DNA from: Prosapia bicincta | Taxonomy: Eukaryota > Arthropoda > Insecta > Hemiptera > Cercopidae | Direction of reading: 5' to 3' | Assembly: GCA_036971475.1 (NCBI GenBank) | Contig: JBAIZL010000024.1 | Coordinates: 1,137,501 to 1,201,500, forward strand | Length of the DNA stretch: 64,000 nucleotides | Part shown: positions 26,178 to 36,761 of the stretch, piece by piece | How the letters are laid out: every line of letters starts with the position of its first letter | How positions within the stretch are numbered: the stretch's first letter is position 1 | The notes under the pieces: generated by a model | The model's database searches: none | What the model was told of the DNA's origin: nothing | The model's input: the letters and a program-made list of their open reading frames with translations, nothing else | Made by a program: the position numbers and the translations under genes

Positions 26178-27506
26178 TTCCGACATTTTCTGATCTCTTG
26201 CATTATATGTCTGGGTCTGCAGACATTAACTCATAAAAACCGATATTTTCCGATCTCTTGCAGTATATGTCTGGGTCTGCTGACATTAACTAATAAAAAC
26301 CGACATTTTCTGATCTCTTGCATTATATGTCTCGGTCTGCAGACATTAACTAATAAAAACCGACATTTTCTGATCTCTTGCATTATATGTCTGGGTCTGC
26401 AGACATTAACTAATAAAAACCGACATTTTCTGATCTCTTGCATTATATGTCTCGGTCTGCAGACATTAACTAATAAAAACCGACATTTTCTGATCTCTTG
26501 CATTATATGTCTGGGTCTGCTGACATTAACTAATAAAAACCGACATTTTCTGATCTCTTGCATTATATGTCTCGGTCTGCAGACATTAACTAATAAAAAC
26601 CGACATTTTCTGATCTCTTGCATTATATGTCTGGGTCTGCAGACATTAACTAATAAAAACCGACATTTTCTGATCTCTTGCATTATATGTCTGGGTCTGC
26701 TGACATTAACTAATAAAAACCGACATTTTCTGATCTCTTGCATTATATGTCTCGGTCTGCAGACATTAACTAATAAAAACCGACATTTTCTGATCTCTTG
26801 CATTATATGTCTGGGTCTGCAGACATTAACTAATAAAAACCGACATTTTCTGATCTCTTGCATTATATGTCTCGGTCTGCAGACATTAACTAATAAAAAC
26901 CGACATTTTCTGATCTCTTGCATTATATGTCTGGGTCTGCAGACATTAACTAATAAAAACCGACATTTTCTGATCTCTTGCATTATATGTCTGGGTCTGC
27001 TGACATTAACTAATAAAAACCGACATTTTCTGATCTCTTGCATTATATGTCTCGGTCTGCAGACATTAACTAATAAAAACCGACATTTTCTGATCTCTTG
27101 CATTATATGTCTGGGTCTGCAGACATTAACTCATAAAAACCGACATTTTCTGATCTCTTGCATTATATGTCTGGGTCTGCAGACATTAACTCATAAAAAC
27201 CGACATTTTCTGATCTCTTGCATTATATGTTTGGGTCTGCAGACATTAACTCATAAAAACCGACATTTTCTGATCTCTTGCATTATATGTCTGGGTCTGC
27301 TGACATTAACTAATAAAAACCGACATTTTCCGATCTCTTGCAGTATATGTCTGGGTCTGCAGACATTAACTAATAAAAACCGACATTTTCTGATCTCTTG
27401 CATTATATGTCTGGGTCTGCTGACATTAACTAATAAAAACCGATATTTTCCGATCTCTTGCAGTATATGTCTGGGTCTGCAGATATTAACTAATAAAAAC
27501 CGACAT
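26178..27506. repeat. 60-bp tandem satellite, about 22 copies
   Basis: The monomer is exactly 60 bp with landmarks GACATTAACTAATAAAAACC, CATTTTCTGATCTCTTGCA and TATGTCTGGGTCTGC, and no indels across the array. Alternating variants (CTGGG or CTCGG; GCAGAC or GCTGAC) define subtypes, and the two ends carry CGATATTTTCCGATC variants. Because 60 is divisible by 3, a 290-codon frame of a 20-residue repeat stays open on the minus strand (26231-27103). I see no reason to call it a gene. Confidence 0.97.
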
Positions 27507-28053
27507 GTAATAAACGCATTATAGGGAATGTTGAGATTCTCGGGTTGCTGACAATCAATGTAATATTTGATATAACAAAAATAGAAATAATGTTTAAAAT
27601 AATCGAAACTTAAAGAATTTAAGCTTACTTTTGAATTTATGGAAGTTGCTATTTTAAGCCTAACACGTCTATTTGGTCTGTTGGCATAACTGTCTGTTAT
27701 CTACGCTTATTGGCGTTTTACGAAAAACAGCCCAAACAGCTAATGTCGCACCTCACACTTTGTATTCTTAAATAATGTTCATATAATTCAAAATAATAAA
27801 TATATAAGAGTTACAAAATCATACAGTTTACTCAGAGAGAAGAAGATTACCATTTCTTGAGAAATCGAACTGTAGATGTTTTTGGGCTTCAATCAGGAAC
27901 TTAGAAAGACAGGTTTTTGGAGTCAAACCTTCCCCACAAGAATTATAAGGCAATCTTCTTATCGACTAAAAAATTACTTGAATTTAGTTTTTTAACATAT
28001 TTTGTATTAATTTTAAAAGCTCATTATGAAATTTAAAAACTACAACTTGAAAA
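27507..28053. other. unannotated AT-rich spacer
   Basis: Nothing recognised between the 60-bp satellite and the Helitron. Confidence 0.5.
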
Positions 28054-28070
28054 TCTATATATATAAAAAC

Positions 28071-28437
28071 TAGGGTGGGCCGATTCCTAAAATTTTCGAT
28101 TCCGATTCCGATTCCGATTCTAAAATTTTCCTTTCGATTCTCGATTCTTTCAAGTTATATTAGCTTACATGCTAGTTCTCTAATAATTAATTTAGTCAAC
28201 ATCTTGGTCATATGGCAAAACCTTTTAAAAGTTCTGTTTTAATGTAATAGGCTACACAAAACCTTCAACCGTGAGAGTGATATCTGTCTATAATATAATT
28301 TATTAAGGTTAAGTTTCGGAGGAATAATACAGTGTTTCTGTTATCCGTCTATTCGCTCAACCGTCATGGCCACGGTTCCGACGGTGACGGTTAATCGAGT
28401 TTTTACTGTACCTTTTTTGTGTTTTGTTCTGACATTT

Positions 28438-28487
<50 letters not shown>

Positions 28488-28824
28488 GAGCGATGTCAAA
28501 CGACCAGAAATAGTTACGATCTTGATTGCTGTTGCTTCATAAATAATAATATTTTCGTTTACTTTAATCATTTAATTCATTCAAATCAACTAATACATAA
28601 ATAAGACATAGTTGGTAATTAATTATTTTTCCACACAAATATAATAAATTTTGGTAATAAATTTTGTTTGGTAACAAATTACTCCACACGCATATTTTAA
28701 TAATTAACAAAATAGGAATCGGAATCGACACTTTTATGGATGAAGAATCGAGTATCGACGATTCCTCGATACCACCTAGAATCGACGATTCCTGGAATCG
28801 AGAATCGGAATCGGCCCATCCCTA
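28071..28824 (-). mobile_element. hAT-type MITE nested in the Helitron
   Basis: Terminal inverted repeats TAGGG(A/T)TGGGCCGATTCC lie at both ends. A perfect 8-bp target duplication, ATAAAAAC, flanks it (28063-28070 and 28825-28832), the hAT hallmark. The 754-bp interior has no transposase and includes a (GA)n tract. It is the same family as 46664-47496, in opposite orientation, and 21281-21660. Confidence 0.9.
28440..28486. repeat. (GA)n microsatellite inside the MITE
   Basis: GAGA repeats. The other MITE copies carry a CT tract at the corresponding place on the opposite strand. Confidence 0.95.
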
Positions 28825-29123
28825 ATAAAAACGGATGTGCGTATGGATGTATCTTATGGACGCTTAAACCGCACAGCAGAATTTAATGAAATTTGGAGGG
28901 ATTGTTTAACATATTCCCAGGATGGTTTATGTGAAGTTCGGTGCAAATCCATCCTCAGGGTTCCGCCTCAGTGGCTTAGGATGGTTCAGTGTACAGACTT
29001 ATATAAGTAAAATGTTAAAGTGTATATCCATAATAGCGTTACTTAATTAATTAAAATAATTATAAACATAACGTAAAAACAAAAATACATTATTAATTAT
29101 TTTAAATGGTTTACAATTGCTAA

Positions 29124-31106
29124 ATTCTATGTACAATTATTGCCACCACTATTATTGACATTAAAAGTAGGATCGCCGATAATATTCTTGCGAAAGTAGG
29201 ATCGCCGATAATATTCTTGCGAAAGTAGGATCGCCGATAATATTCTTGCGAAAGTAGGATTGCCGATAATATTCTTGCGAAAGTAGGATCGCCGATAATA
29301 TTCTTGCGAAAGTAGGATTGCCGATAATATTCTTGCGAAAGTAGGATCGCCGATAATATTCTTGCGAAAGTAGGATTGCCGATAATATTCTTGCGAAAGT
29401 AGGATCGCCGATAATATTCTTGCGAAAGTAGGATTGCCGATAATATTCTTGCGAAAGTAGGATTGCCGATAATATTCTTGCGAAAGTAGGATTGCCGATA
29501 ATATTCTTGCGAAAGTAGGATCGCCGATAATATTCTTGCGAAAGTAGGATCGCCGATAATATTCTTGCGAAAGTAGGATCGCCGATAATATTCTTGCGAA
29601 AGTAGGATTGCCGATAATATTCTTGCGAAAGTAGGATTGCCGATAATATTCTTGCGAAAGTAGGATCGCCGATAATATTCTTGCCAAAGTAGGATCGCCG
29701 ATAATATTCTTGCGAAAGTAGGATCGCCGATAATATTCTTGCGAAAGTAGGATTGCCGATAATATTCTTGCGAAAGTAGGATTGCCGATAATATTCTTGC
29801 GAAAGTAGGATCGCCGATAATATTCTTGCGAAAGTAGGATTGCCGATAATATTCTTGCGAAAGTAGGATCGCCGATAATATTCTTGCGAAAGTAGGATTG
29901 CCGATAATATTCTTGCGAAAGTAGGATCGCCGATAATATTCTTGCGAAAGTAGGATCGCCGATAATATTCTTGCGAAAGTAGGATCGCCGATAATATTCT
30001 TGCGAAAGTAGGATCGCCGATAATATTCTTGCGAAAGTAGGATTGCCAATAATATTCTTGCGAAAGTAGGATCGCCGATAATATTCTTGCGAAAGTAGGA
30101 TTGCCGATAATATTCTTGCGAAAGTAGGATCGCCGATAATATTCTTGCGAAAGTAGGATCGCCGATAATATTCTTGCGAAAGTAGGATCGCCGATAATAT
30201 TCTTGCGAAAGTAGGATTGCCGATAATATTCTTGCGAAAGTAGGATTGCCGATAATATTCTTGCGAAAGTAGGATCGCCGATAATATTCTTGCGAAAGTA
30301 GGATTGCCGATAATATTCTTGCGAAAGTAGGATCGCCGATAATATTCTTGCGAAAGTAGGACCGCCGATAATATTCTTGCGAAAGTAGGATCGCCGATAA
30401 TATTCTTGCGAAAGTAGGATTGCCGATAATATTCTTGCGAAAGTAGGATCGCCGATAATATTCTTGCGAAAGTAGGATCGCCGATAATATTCTTGCGAAA
30501 GTAGGATCGCCGATAATATTCTTGCGAAAGTAGGATTGCCAATAATATTCTTGCGAAAGTAGGATCGCCGATAATATTCTTGCGAAAGTAGGATTGCCGA
30601 TAATATTCTTGCGAAAGTAGGATCGCCGATAATATTCTTGCGAAAGTAGGATCGCCGATAATATTCTTGCGAAAGTAGGATTGCCAATAATATTCTTGCG
30701 AAAGTAGGATCGCCGATAATATTCTTGAGAAATGTGAATCCACCAAAACTGTACAACGAAACCAGACTGACAACAAATCTAACACCCAACTTGATTGAGC
30801 CAAAAATCATAAGTGGCAAGTTTAAAGGAGAAATAGTCGTAATTCCAGGAATACCGATGATTTCATCCGATTTACCCTTCGATTTAAAAACGACTAAAAT
30901 TTTGTTTGCGTCTTGGATTCGCAGTAACCATAAACAAGGCACAAGGACAGTCATTGACCATTGCTGGATTAAATTTACAACATTCCAACTTTTTTCACGG
31001 ACAATTATATGTTACATGGTCACGTTTTGGGACACCTAAAAATCTGTATATTTACACGCATAATGAAATGACGAAAACATTGTCTACATCGCATTGCAGT
31101 AAATGA
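29124..31106 (+). pseudogene. Helitron helicase (Pif1-like) C-terminus, disrupted
   Basis: Fragments of the Helitron Rep/helicase protein, whose Pif1-type helicase unwinds DNA during rolling-circle transposition. Before the repeat array the frame reads LPP, a few variable residues, then TLKVGSPIIFL (29140-29190). After the array it resumes at 30728 with LRNVNPPKLYNETRL, then GKFKGEIVVIPGIPMI. A frameshift near 30895-30920 moves it to FAVTINKAQGQSLTIAGLN, HGQLYVTWSRFGTPKNL and a stop at about 31104-31106. NKAQGQSL and the LYVTWSR block are the conserved C-terminal helicase motifs of Helitrons. The 29-bp array splits it between adjacent codons. It is clearly non-functional. Confidence 0.85.
29164..30727. 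repeat. 29-bp minisatellite, about 54 copies
   Basis: The monomer AAAGTAGGATCGCCGATAAT + ATTCTTGCG is repeated without indels. The main variation is GATCGCC versus GATTGCC, with rare GACCGCC and CCAATAAT variants. A unit of 29 cycles through all three frames, so three long overlapping minus-strand frames (309, 558 and 597 codons) stay open. These are artefacts. The monomer contains the Helitron helicase codons for KVGSPIIFL. Confidence 0.97.
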
Positions 31107-31247
31107 AATATAGAGGTTTAATTTGTTTTTTTAATTGGAAAATTAATTAATAATTTTCCATTTTCCATTATAAAGTTATGATTTCGAGCGCAACAAACCC
31201 GCGCCGGGTAACGCTAATAGTATATAAAATAAGTTCGCATATTATCT

Positions 31248-31304
31248 TTGATTTAAAGTAGATTAGGAATGGGTTTGTGGTGGGTTAGGGATGCGGTGTT
31301 GTCA
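31248..31304 (+). repeat. dispersed repeat R1, copy 2, left part
   Basis: Matches the first 60 bases of the R1 copy at 15880 (GATTTAAAGTAGATTAGGAA, then GGGTTTGTGG). The rest of R1 resumes at 32022, suggesting about 700 bp of inserted or replaced sequence. Confidence 0.65.
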
Positions 31305-32021
31305 GATCGTAATTTCTCCAATTCCGTGCCGTACATCGTACAAAACTTAATAAAAACTTTCACTTAAATCAAGGTTTAAAGCACTTAGCGTGGGAATTAA
31401 ATTTTGAAACCTGGCATGTATAAGCAGCATGATTCCCTCATTCAGAATATTAAATATTCGTAATATTTTATTTTAAAGAACGTTAAAAATTAGATTTAAT
31501 AAGAGTTGTACTTTAACGAACATAAAAAAGTTAGTAAGCGACAATTTTTCGTATTTGTTGGTTAAAAACGTTTTGTAAGCGTAAAAGATTGAGATAATTA
31601 GTTAGATTTTATTATTCATTTTATTTCATGTTGGTAGGACCTATGGTTTGCTGCTAGTAAAGTGGTAAAGTGAAAAGTTTTTAAACGCTGCGCGTCACAT
31701 TTTCGCCGAGTACTGCAGGCTTATACTCGTACATAGATGCGGCTTTTGTTCCTGTACGCATATATTTTTAAGTATTTCTTCATAAAAATAATTTTAACTT
31801 ATGTAAATAATTACATTTTTACATACAAATTAAAATGTATTTAACTAGATAATTTGAAGGCATAAAAAATGTATTTGAACTTGATTGGAAAAGTAAAAAC
31901 GTATTTCATTAACGATTGAAAAATTGTAAAAGATATATACTGTATATACAAAAGAAGAGTGTGAGGTAATAAAAGGAATTTAAAAACATTTTGAGTTTTG
32001 AAAAAGACTGTTGAAGGGAAG
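31305..32021. other. AT-rich sequence splitting repeat R1
   Basis: No gene or terminal repeats recognised. It sits where R1 is contiguous at 15940. Confidence 0.4.
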
Positions 32022-32212
32022 CAAAGCTGAAACTGCAGAACGAAGCAAGCTACACCACTAGTAACTCACTGTACCACAGCTACATTGAGACTGAGCGAGG
32101 AACGAAAGTTTAACTACGACTTGGCAACAAGGCTCACCCATGCAGCAAGATGTGAGCCTCCTATTCGCTCAGAAGCCCGTAATCCCCACTCTCTCTGGTT
32201 GATTTCGCCTAT
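32022..32212 (+). repeat. dispersed repeat R1, copy 2, right part
   Basis: Shares GCAGAACGAAGCAAGCTACA, CACCACTAGTAA, GGCAACAAGGCTCACCCA and CTCTGGTTGATTTC with 15940-16140, in the same order. Confidence 0.75.
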
Positions 32213-32274
32213 TTGTAATCCTATTCTGTTATAAATCCAACCATAAAATGTGACCTGATAAATACAGATAAAAA

Positions 32275-33024
32275 ATCCTATATAAAGACAGTTTCCTGAC
32301 ATATATAAAGACAGTTTCCTGACATACATAAAGACAGTTTCCTGACATATATAAAGACAATTTCCTGACATATATAAAGACAGTTTCCTGACATACATAA
32401 AGACAGTTTCCTGACATACATAAAGACAGTTTCCTGACATATATAAAGACAGTTTCCTGACATATATAAAGACAGTTTCCTGACATATATAAAGACAGTT
32501 TCCTGACATATATAAAGACAGTTTCCTGACATACATAAAGACAGTTTCCTGACATACATAAAGACAGTTTCCTGACATATATAAAAACAGTTTCCTGACA
32601 TACATAAAGACAGTTTCCTGACATATATAAAGACAGTTTCCTGACATACATAAAGACAGTTTCCTGACATACATAAAAACAGTTTCCTGACATATATAAA
32701 GACAGTTTCCTGACATATATAAAGACAGTTTCCTGACATATATAAAGACAGTTTCCTGACATAAATAAAGACAGTTTCCTGACATACATAAAGACAGTTT
32801 CCTGACATATATAAAGACAGTTTCCTGGCATATATAAAGACAGTTTCCTGGCATATATAAAGACAGTTTCCTGACATATATAAAGACAGTTTCCTGACAT
32901 ATATAAAGACAGTTTCCTGACATACATAAAGAGAGTTTCCTGACATATATAAAGACAGTTTCCTGACATACATAAAGACAGTTTCCTGACATATATAAAG
33001 ACATTTTTCTGACACATATAAAGT
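32275..33024. repeat. 23-bp minisatellite, about 32 copies
   Basis: The monomer is ACAGTTTCCTGACATATATA + AAG. Variation is mainly CATATA versus CATACA, plus a few single changes such as CCTGGCAT. The 23-bp unit keeps three minus-strand frames of 245-308 codons open at once, which is a repeat effect rather than coding. Confidence 0.97.
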
Positions 33025-33603
33025 CAGGAATAATCATCAACGCGGATAAAGTTGTTGGAGATTAGTTACTTCAGACCTAGAACTTAAAAAGGCCTAAATG
33101 ACTGTCTGCGGCTTATATTCTCCACAGAATCGCTGAAATAGATCAACTTCTTGTTTGTCGCTTTTTCTAGCTTTAAAAGAAATCTCCTGGGATCAAAATT
33201 TCATTCTGAAACTGTAGTTTATAAAAATAAAAATTTAAAATTTGGTTTTTAAGACACTGTATTTCGTACAAGCCTTTATCCTAATTCCTAAATAAATAAT
33301 ACCTTCTAAATTTACTTAAATTTATTATCCAATCAGTACTCCCTGAATCGAACTGTATTTTAATGAGGAATTAATTTAGTTTCATTATTTTGTCAACTCA
33401 AACCCAATTTAGACGCTATAACGTTTAATTAAAAAAATGTCTTTGGTTATAAATTAATTCCAGCCCCTGGAATGTTATACCCATTCCAGAAGGCAATTGC
33501 AAGTTGCACTCCGGGCTTCAGTTATAAGACCAAAAACAACTTGAAAGCTCGTTTTAAGAAAGTTTCGTTTCGACTACAACAATAAAAATACATAATTATA
33601 AGT
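33025..33603. other. unannotated AT-rich DNA
   Basis: No gene or repeat recognised. Confidence 0.5.
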
Positions 33604-33753
33604 TACTTAACTAAGTGAATACGGAAGGGCTTACTTGATGTCGAAAACAATTGTTTTTTTACGAAGCGAAGCCTCTACTCTAGTGTAGTAAAAGAAACGA
33701 TTGTTTCGAAACGCGTCAGCAAGTAAGCCCTTACGTATTCGCTTAGTTAAGTA
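33604..33753. mobile_element. short inverted repeat, Penelope-like relic (family G)
   Basis: TACTTAACTAAGTGAATACG at the left is mirrored by CGTATTCGCTTAGTTAAGTA at the right. Inner arms share GCTTACTTG. The + strand reads GAAAC-GATT-GTTTC followed by GAAACGCGTC, which looks like hammerhead stem II and GAAA, but CTGANGA is missing. A related left half is seen at about 39520-39600. Confidence 0.55.
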
Positions 33754-34021
33754 TCATTTAATTATAGCTTAATCAGTGAATTCAAGATGATTACAAAAAG
33801 CAACTTCAATAAAAATAATATAGACCCTATTTCTCATAATAACAACTTGGAGCAACTGTGGTATAATTAAAAAAAATATATAAATAAATAAAACCTTTTA
33901 AACCACAAACAACTTATTATTTAAGTAAAAACTCCTTGCCCCTGAGTATGGGCGCCCATGGATATTGTTCAGGAAGAAAAACTGATCCTGCCTTAATTTT
34001 GTCCTTACTTCACCAAATATG

Positions 34022-34251
<230 letters not shown>

Positions 34252-34252
34252 G

Positions 34253-34346
34253 TATATCGCAATTTGTATTCTTGTGTATTAATAAAGAACTAAGTCAAAA
34301 TACAAATACAAGAATTCAATTATAATTCTTGTATTTGTATTTGACT
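34253..34346. mobile_element. Penelope-like family D remnant, reversed
   Basis: Contains the tail (TTCTTGTGTATTAATAAAGA) and both outer arms (AATACAAATACAAGAATT and its inverse) of the 17385-17624 element. The centre with the ribozyme motifs is deleted. It abuts a CA/TA tract. Confidence 0.65.
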
Positions 34347-34677
34347 ACTAACAGTTAGTCTTGTAGTAATTAAATGAAATGTACATCAGGACATAAATAA
34401 AATGTTTTTTGTGGTTTAAGACGTTATATTTATTTATCCTATTTCTCATTATGAAAAATACCAGTAAGTAGTGTTTTTGTAAAGTTAAATTGAAAAAAAT
34501 TGTTTCTTTAAATACCTCAAGATGTACAAAACAAATATTTGCAAAAGAAAATAATTTAAAACATAATATCCTAAAATTGAAAAGAAGGCATCTAGGAACA
34601 AAAAGACATCTAACCTTTACTATTTTTCATTTGCTGCAAAAGGCAATTCATAATTAACTTGTACATACTGTATATTG

Positions 34678-34708
<31 letters not shown>

Positions 34709-36665
34709 GTGTGTGTGTGTTTGTTCGCGCGCACGTGTGTGTGTGAGAGAGAGAGTAGAGAGAGAAAAAAAGTTTTCCCGTTCCTTCTTCTAAGAAAACC
34801 TTAGGAAAATGTAAACAATAAATATCGATGTAACGTAAATTATAAATTTAGCACTGAAGTTTTAATTCGCTTATAACTAGCCTATTGCATATTGTAAAAC
34901 TTTTCAATGAGAAGAAATAAAAATGGTCGAAGATATTAGACAAGGCTTTAAAGCAAAACAATGGAGCGAGAAGTGCCAGGAAAAGCAGACGCAGATGCCG
35001 TGCGGGTTATTTTTGAACGCGCATTTCGAGGCGTGCATTTTTGTCAGTTTTATATGCATCTGGCGCAGTTTAAAAAAGGATCTTTTCAAGCATTACGCAT
35101 TTTTTGTATTAACAATTATTAGAAAGTTAATATCCAAAGGTAGAATAGACAAAAATTAGAATTAATTTACTTACCTCATTGGTTGTCGATCGTTAAAAAA
35201 TTATAAAAATCGTTTCTCGAAAGTAAAAGATAGCCCTCTCTAACTTCGTCGATCTCGTTTTTTGTTCACTGTAAAAGGAAGACCAAGGATGTATTATAAG
35301 TTATTCTAATTAATTCAGTAATAAAAGAATAATTTATTTTTATTACTATGCATCAAATGAACAAAAACATTAGATTTGGATGCATGACATGTTTTATCAT
35401 TTACGAAACATATTGGGCAATGCGTCATAAATACCAGGTGTGGTTTGGCATTTTAATTAGGTATTGTTGTTATGGTTAAAATAGACTCTTCTATAAAGAA
35501 ATTATATTTTTAATATTGCGTTTTACAAAGCACACTGTGAAAAAAGAGCGTTGGGGTGTAGTAGAAAGCATATTAATTTTGTCATGTTTTAAAATTAGAA
35601 CTTTACATAAATATCAGAAGTTTATTTTCAATTATAAACTATATCCAATCATTTGATGAAAATGATTTGTTTAGCAATGTGTTATCAGTTAGCCTTGTAA
35701 TTAATTTGAAACTTACCAAAAAATGTGAAGTGGAAGTTTGTGTTTTTATACATTCGAAAAGTTTTTATCTACATCTTATTCACACTTCACACCCTTCATG
35801 TCGAATAACAGTTACTAGATTGTTGCGCCAGAGCGAAGCACTGTCCAATACCGTGGGAGTTGACCTTCATAAAAATTACACACATTACCAATATAGGTGA
35901 TTCGTCAGCTGGAGTATTAGAATCTTTGAAATACTGTAATATGAATCATTTTATTGTTGTATTATAAAATTAACATTATTTATTACAATATTTAAAAACG
36001 TTAGTTGTTACAAAAATATATTGGATTCGTTCAGTATTATGATATGTAGCAATTATTGTCATAAGAAATAATTTTATTATTATGAAATTTAATTTGTATA
36101 ATACAAACTTTTCTTGATGCATAAAACAATAGTCCATGGAGAGTATAATTACAAATATTTATGTAATATTTTACATATATAAAGACCAAAACCAATTTAT
36201 TTGTGATTGTTCTAGGAAATGATTAAAAATAATCTTTCATACAAAGATTTGTTAGCTCCGAAGTCTTCCGAATACGGGGAAAGGCAAGTATAGAAAATGT
36301 GCAAAATATCAATAGTCTTTTTGAATGTAATAAATTGTATAATATATATAGTATAGATATATATGTTTATATTTAAAACGTGTGCCCTTTGAATCTGACA
36401 CTTGGACTGATACAAAATTTGCATCGATAGTGTATTTTATACTATATGAACGTTCGGAAAACTTCGGCTTAAAACCAATTAGTGATTTACATATTCCCTA
36501 CACAATGTTGTTCAGATTGTCAGATTTCATAGCTGATTCAGATTTATTTGTGTTTTGTTGTTTAAATAGGGGATAATTAAAAATTTTATTTAAGATAGGA
36601 ATAGCATGGTAATATTGTTTAGTCTGATTATTTGAAGGTAATTTTTAGGCTACATCAGAGTTTTA
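34347..36665. other. sequence upstream of CCZ1, no other gene recognised
   Basis: Includes a short (TA)n(TG)n region (34678-34745). A GC-richer block at 34920-35100 has a 78-codon open frame without a recognisable family. Any CCZ1 promoter or 5' non-coding exon should lie here or further left. I see no clear TATA/initiator pair close to exon 1. Confidence 0.4.
34678..34702. repeat. (TA)n microsatellite
   Basis: TA repeats followed by TG-rich and GA-rich simple sequence up to about 34766. Confidence 0.9.
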
Positions 36666-36686
36666 ATGTGTGTTAAAAATGAAATA

Positions 36687-36761
36687 ATGTCAGAAAACAC
36701 AGAGTTAACCTTAAATAACTTCTACATTTATAACAAGAAGTATGGCCAAAAAGAAGGAGAG
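36687..36761 (+). CDS. CCZ1: CCZ1 exon 1 (coding part)
   Basis: 25 codons ending YGQKEGE, then donor GTATCT. It aligns with the conserved N-terminal FxIYNxxxGxxEGE strand of Ccz1 longin domain 1. It is too short for ordinary gene finders and was recognised by similarity and by its phase-0 fit to exon 2. A stop lies upstream in frame at 36639-36641. Confidence 0.88.

Larger units (their letters stand above)
28054..31217 (+). mobile_element. Helitron, decayed, with nested insertions
   Basis: The left end starts with TC in an A/T context (TCTATATATATAAAAAC). It is interrupted by a hAT MITE and continues as GGATGTGCGTATGGATG. The right end has the hairpin ACCCG-CGC-CGGGT (about 31197-31209), followed shortly by CTAA (31214-31217) and a T, as expected for a Helitron 3' terminus inserted at A/T. 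The body holds a broken helicase C-terminus and a 29-bp minisatellite. The Rep/HUH domain and most of the helicase are missing, so it cannot be autonomous. Confidence 0.8.

Noticed and set aside
26231..27103. 290-codon repeat protein on the minus strand
   Set aside because: The 60-bp satellite length is divisible by 3, so an open frame is expected by chance. No other sign of a gene.
29120..30954. Open frames of 309, 558 and 597 codons on the minus strand
   Set aside because: They are the three phases of the 29-bp minisatellite and lie antisense to the Helitron helicase fragments.
32114..33040. Three minus-strand frames of 245-308 codons with repeated Cys-Gln-Glu-Thr words
   Set aside because: These are translations of the 23-bp minisatellite in all phases, without a domain or plausible gene structure.
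34923..35159. 78-codon frame upstream of CCZ1
   Set aside because: No similarity to Ccz1 or any family I know, and exon 1 was found elsewhere with correct phase.
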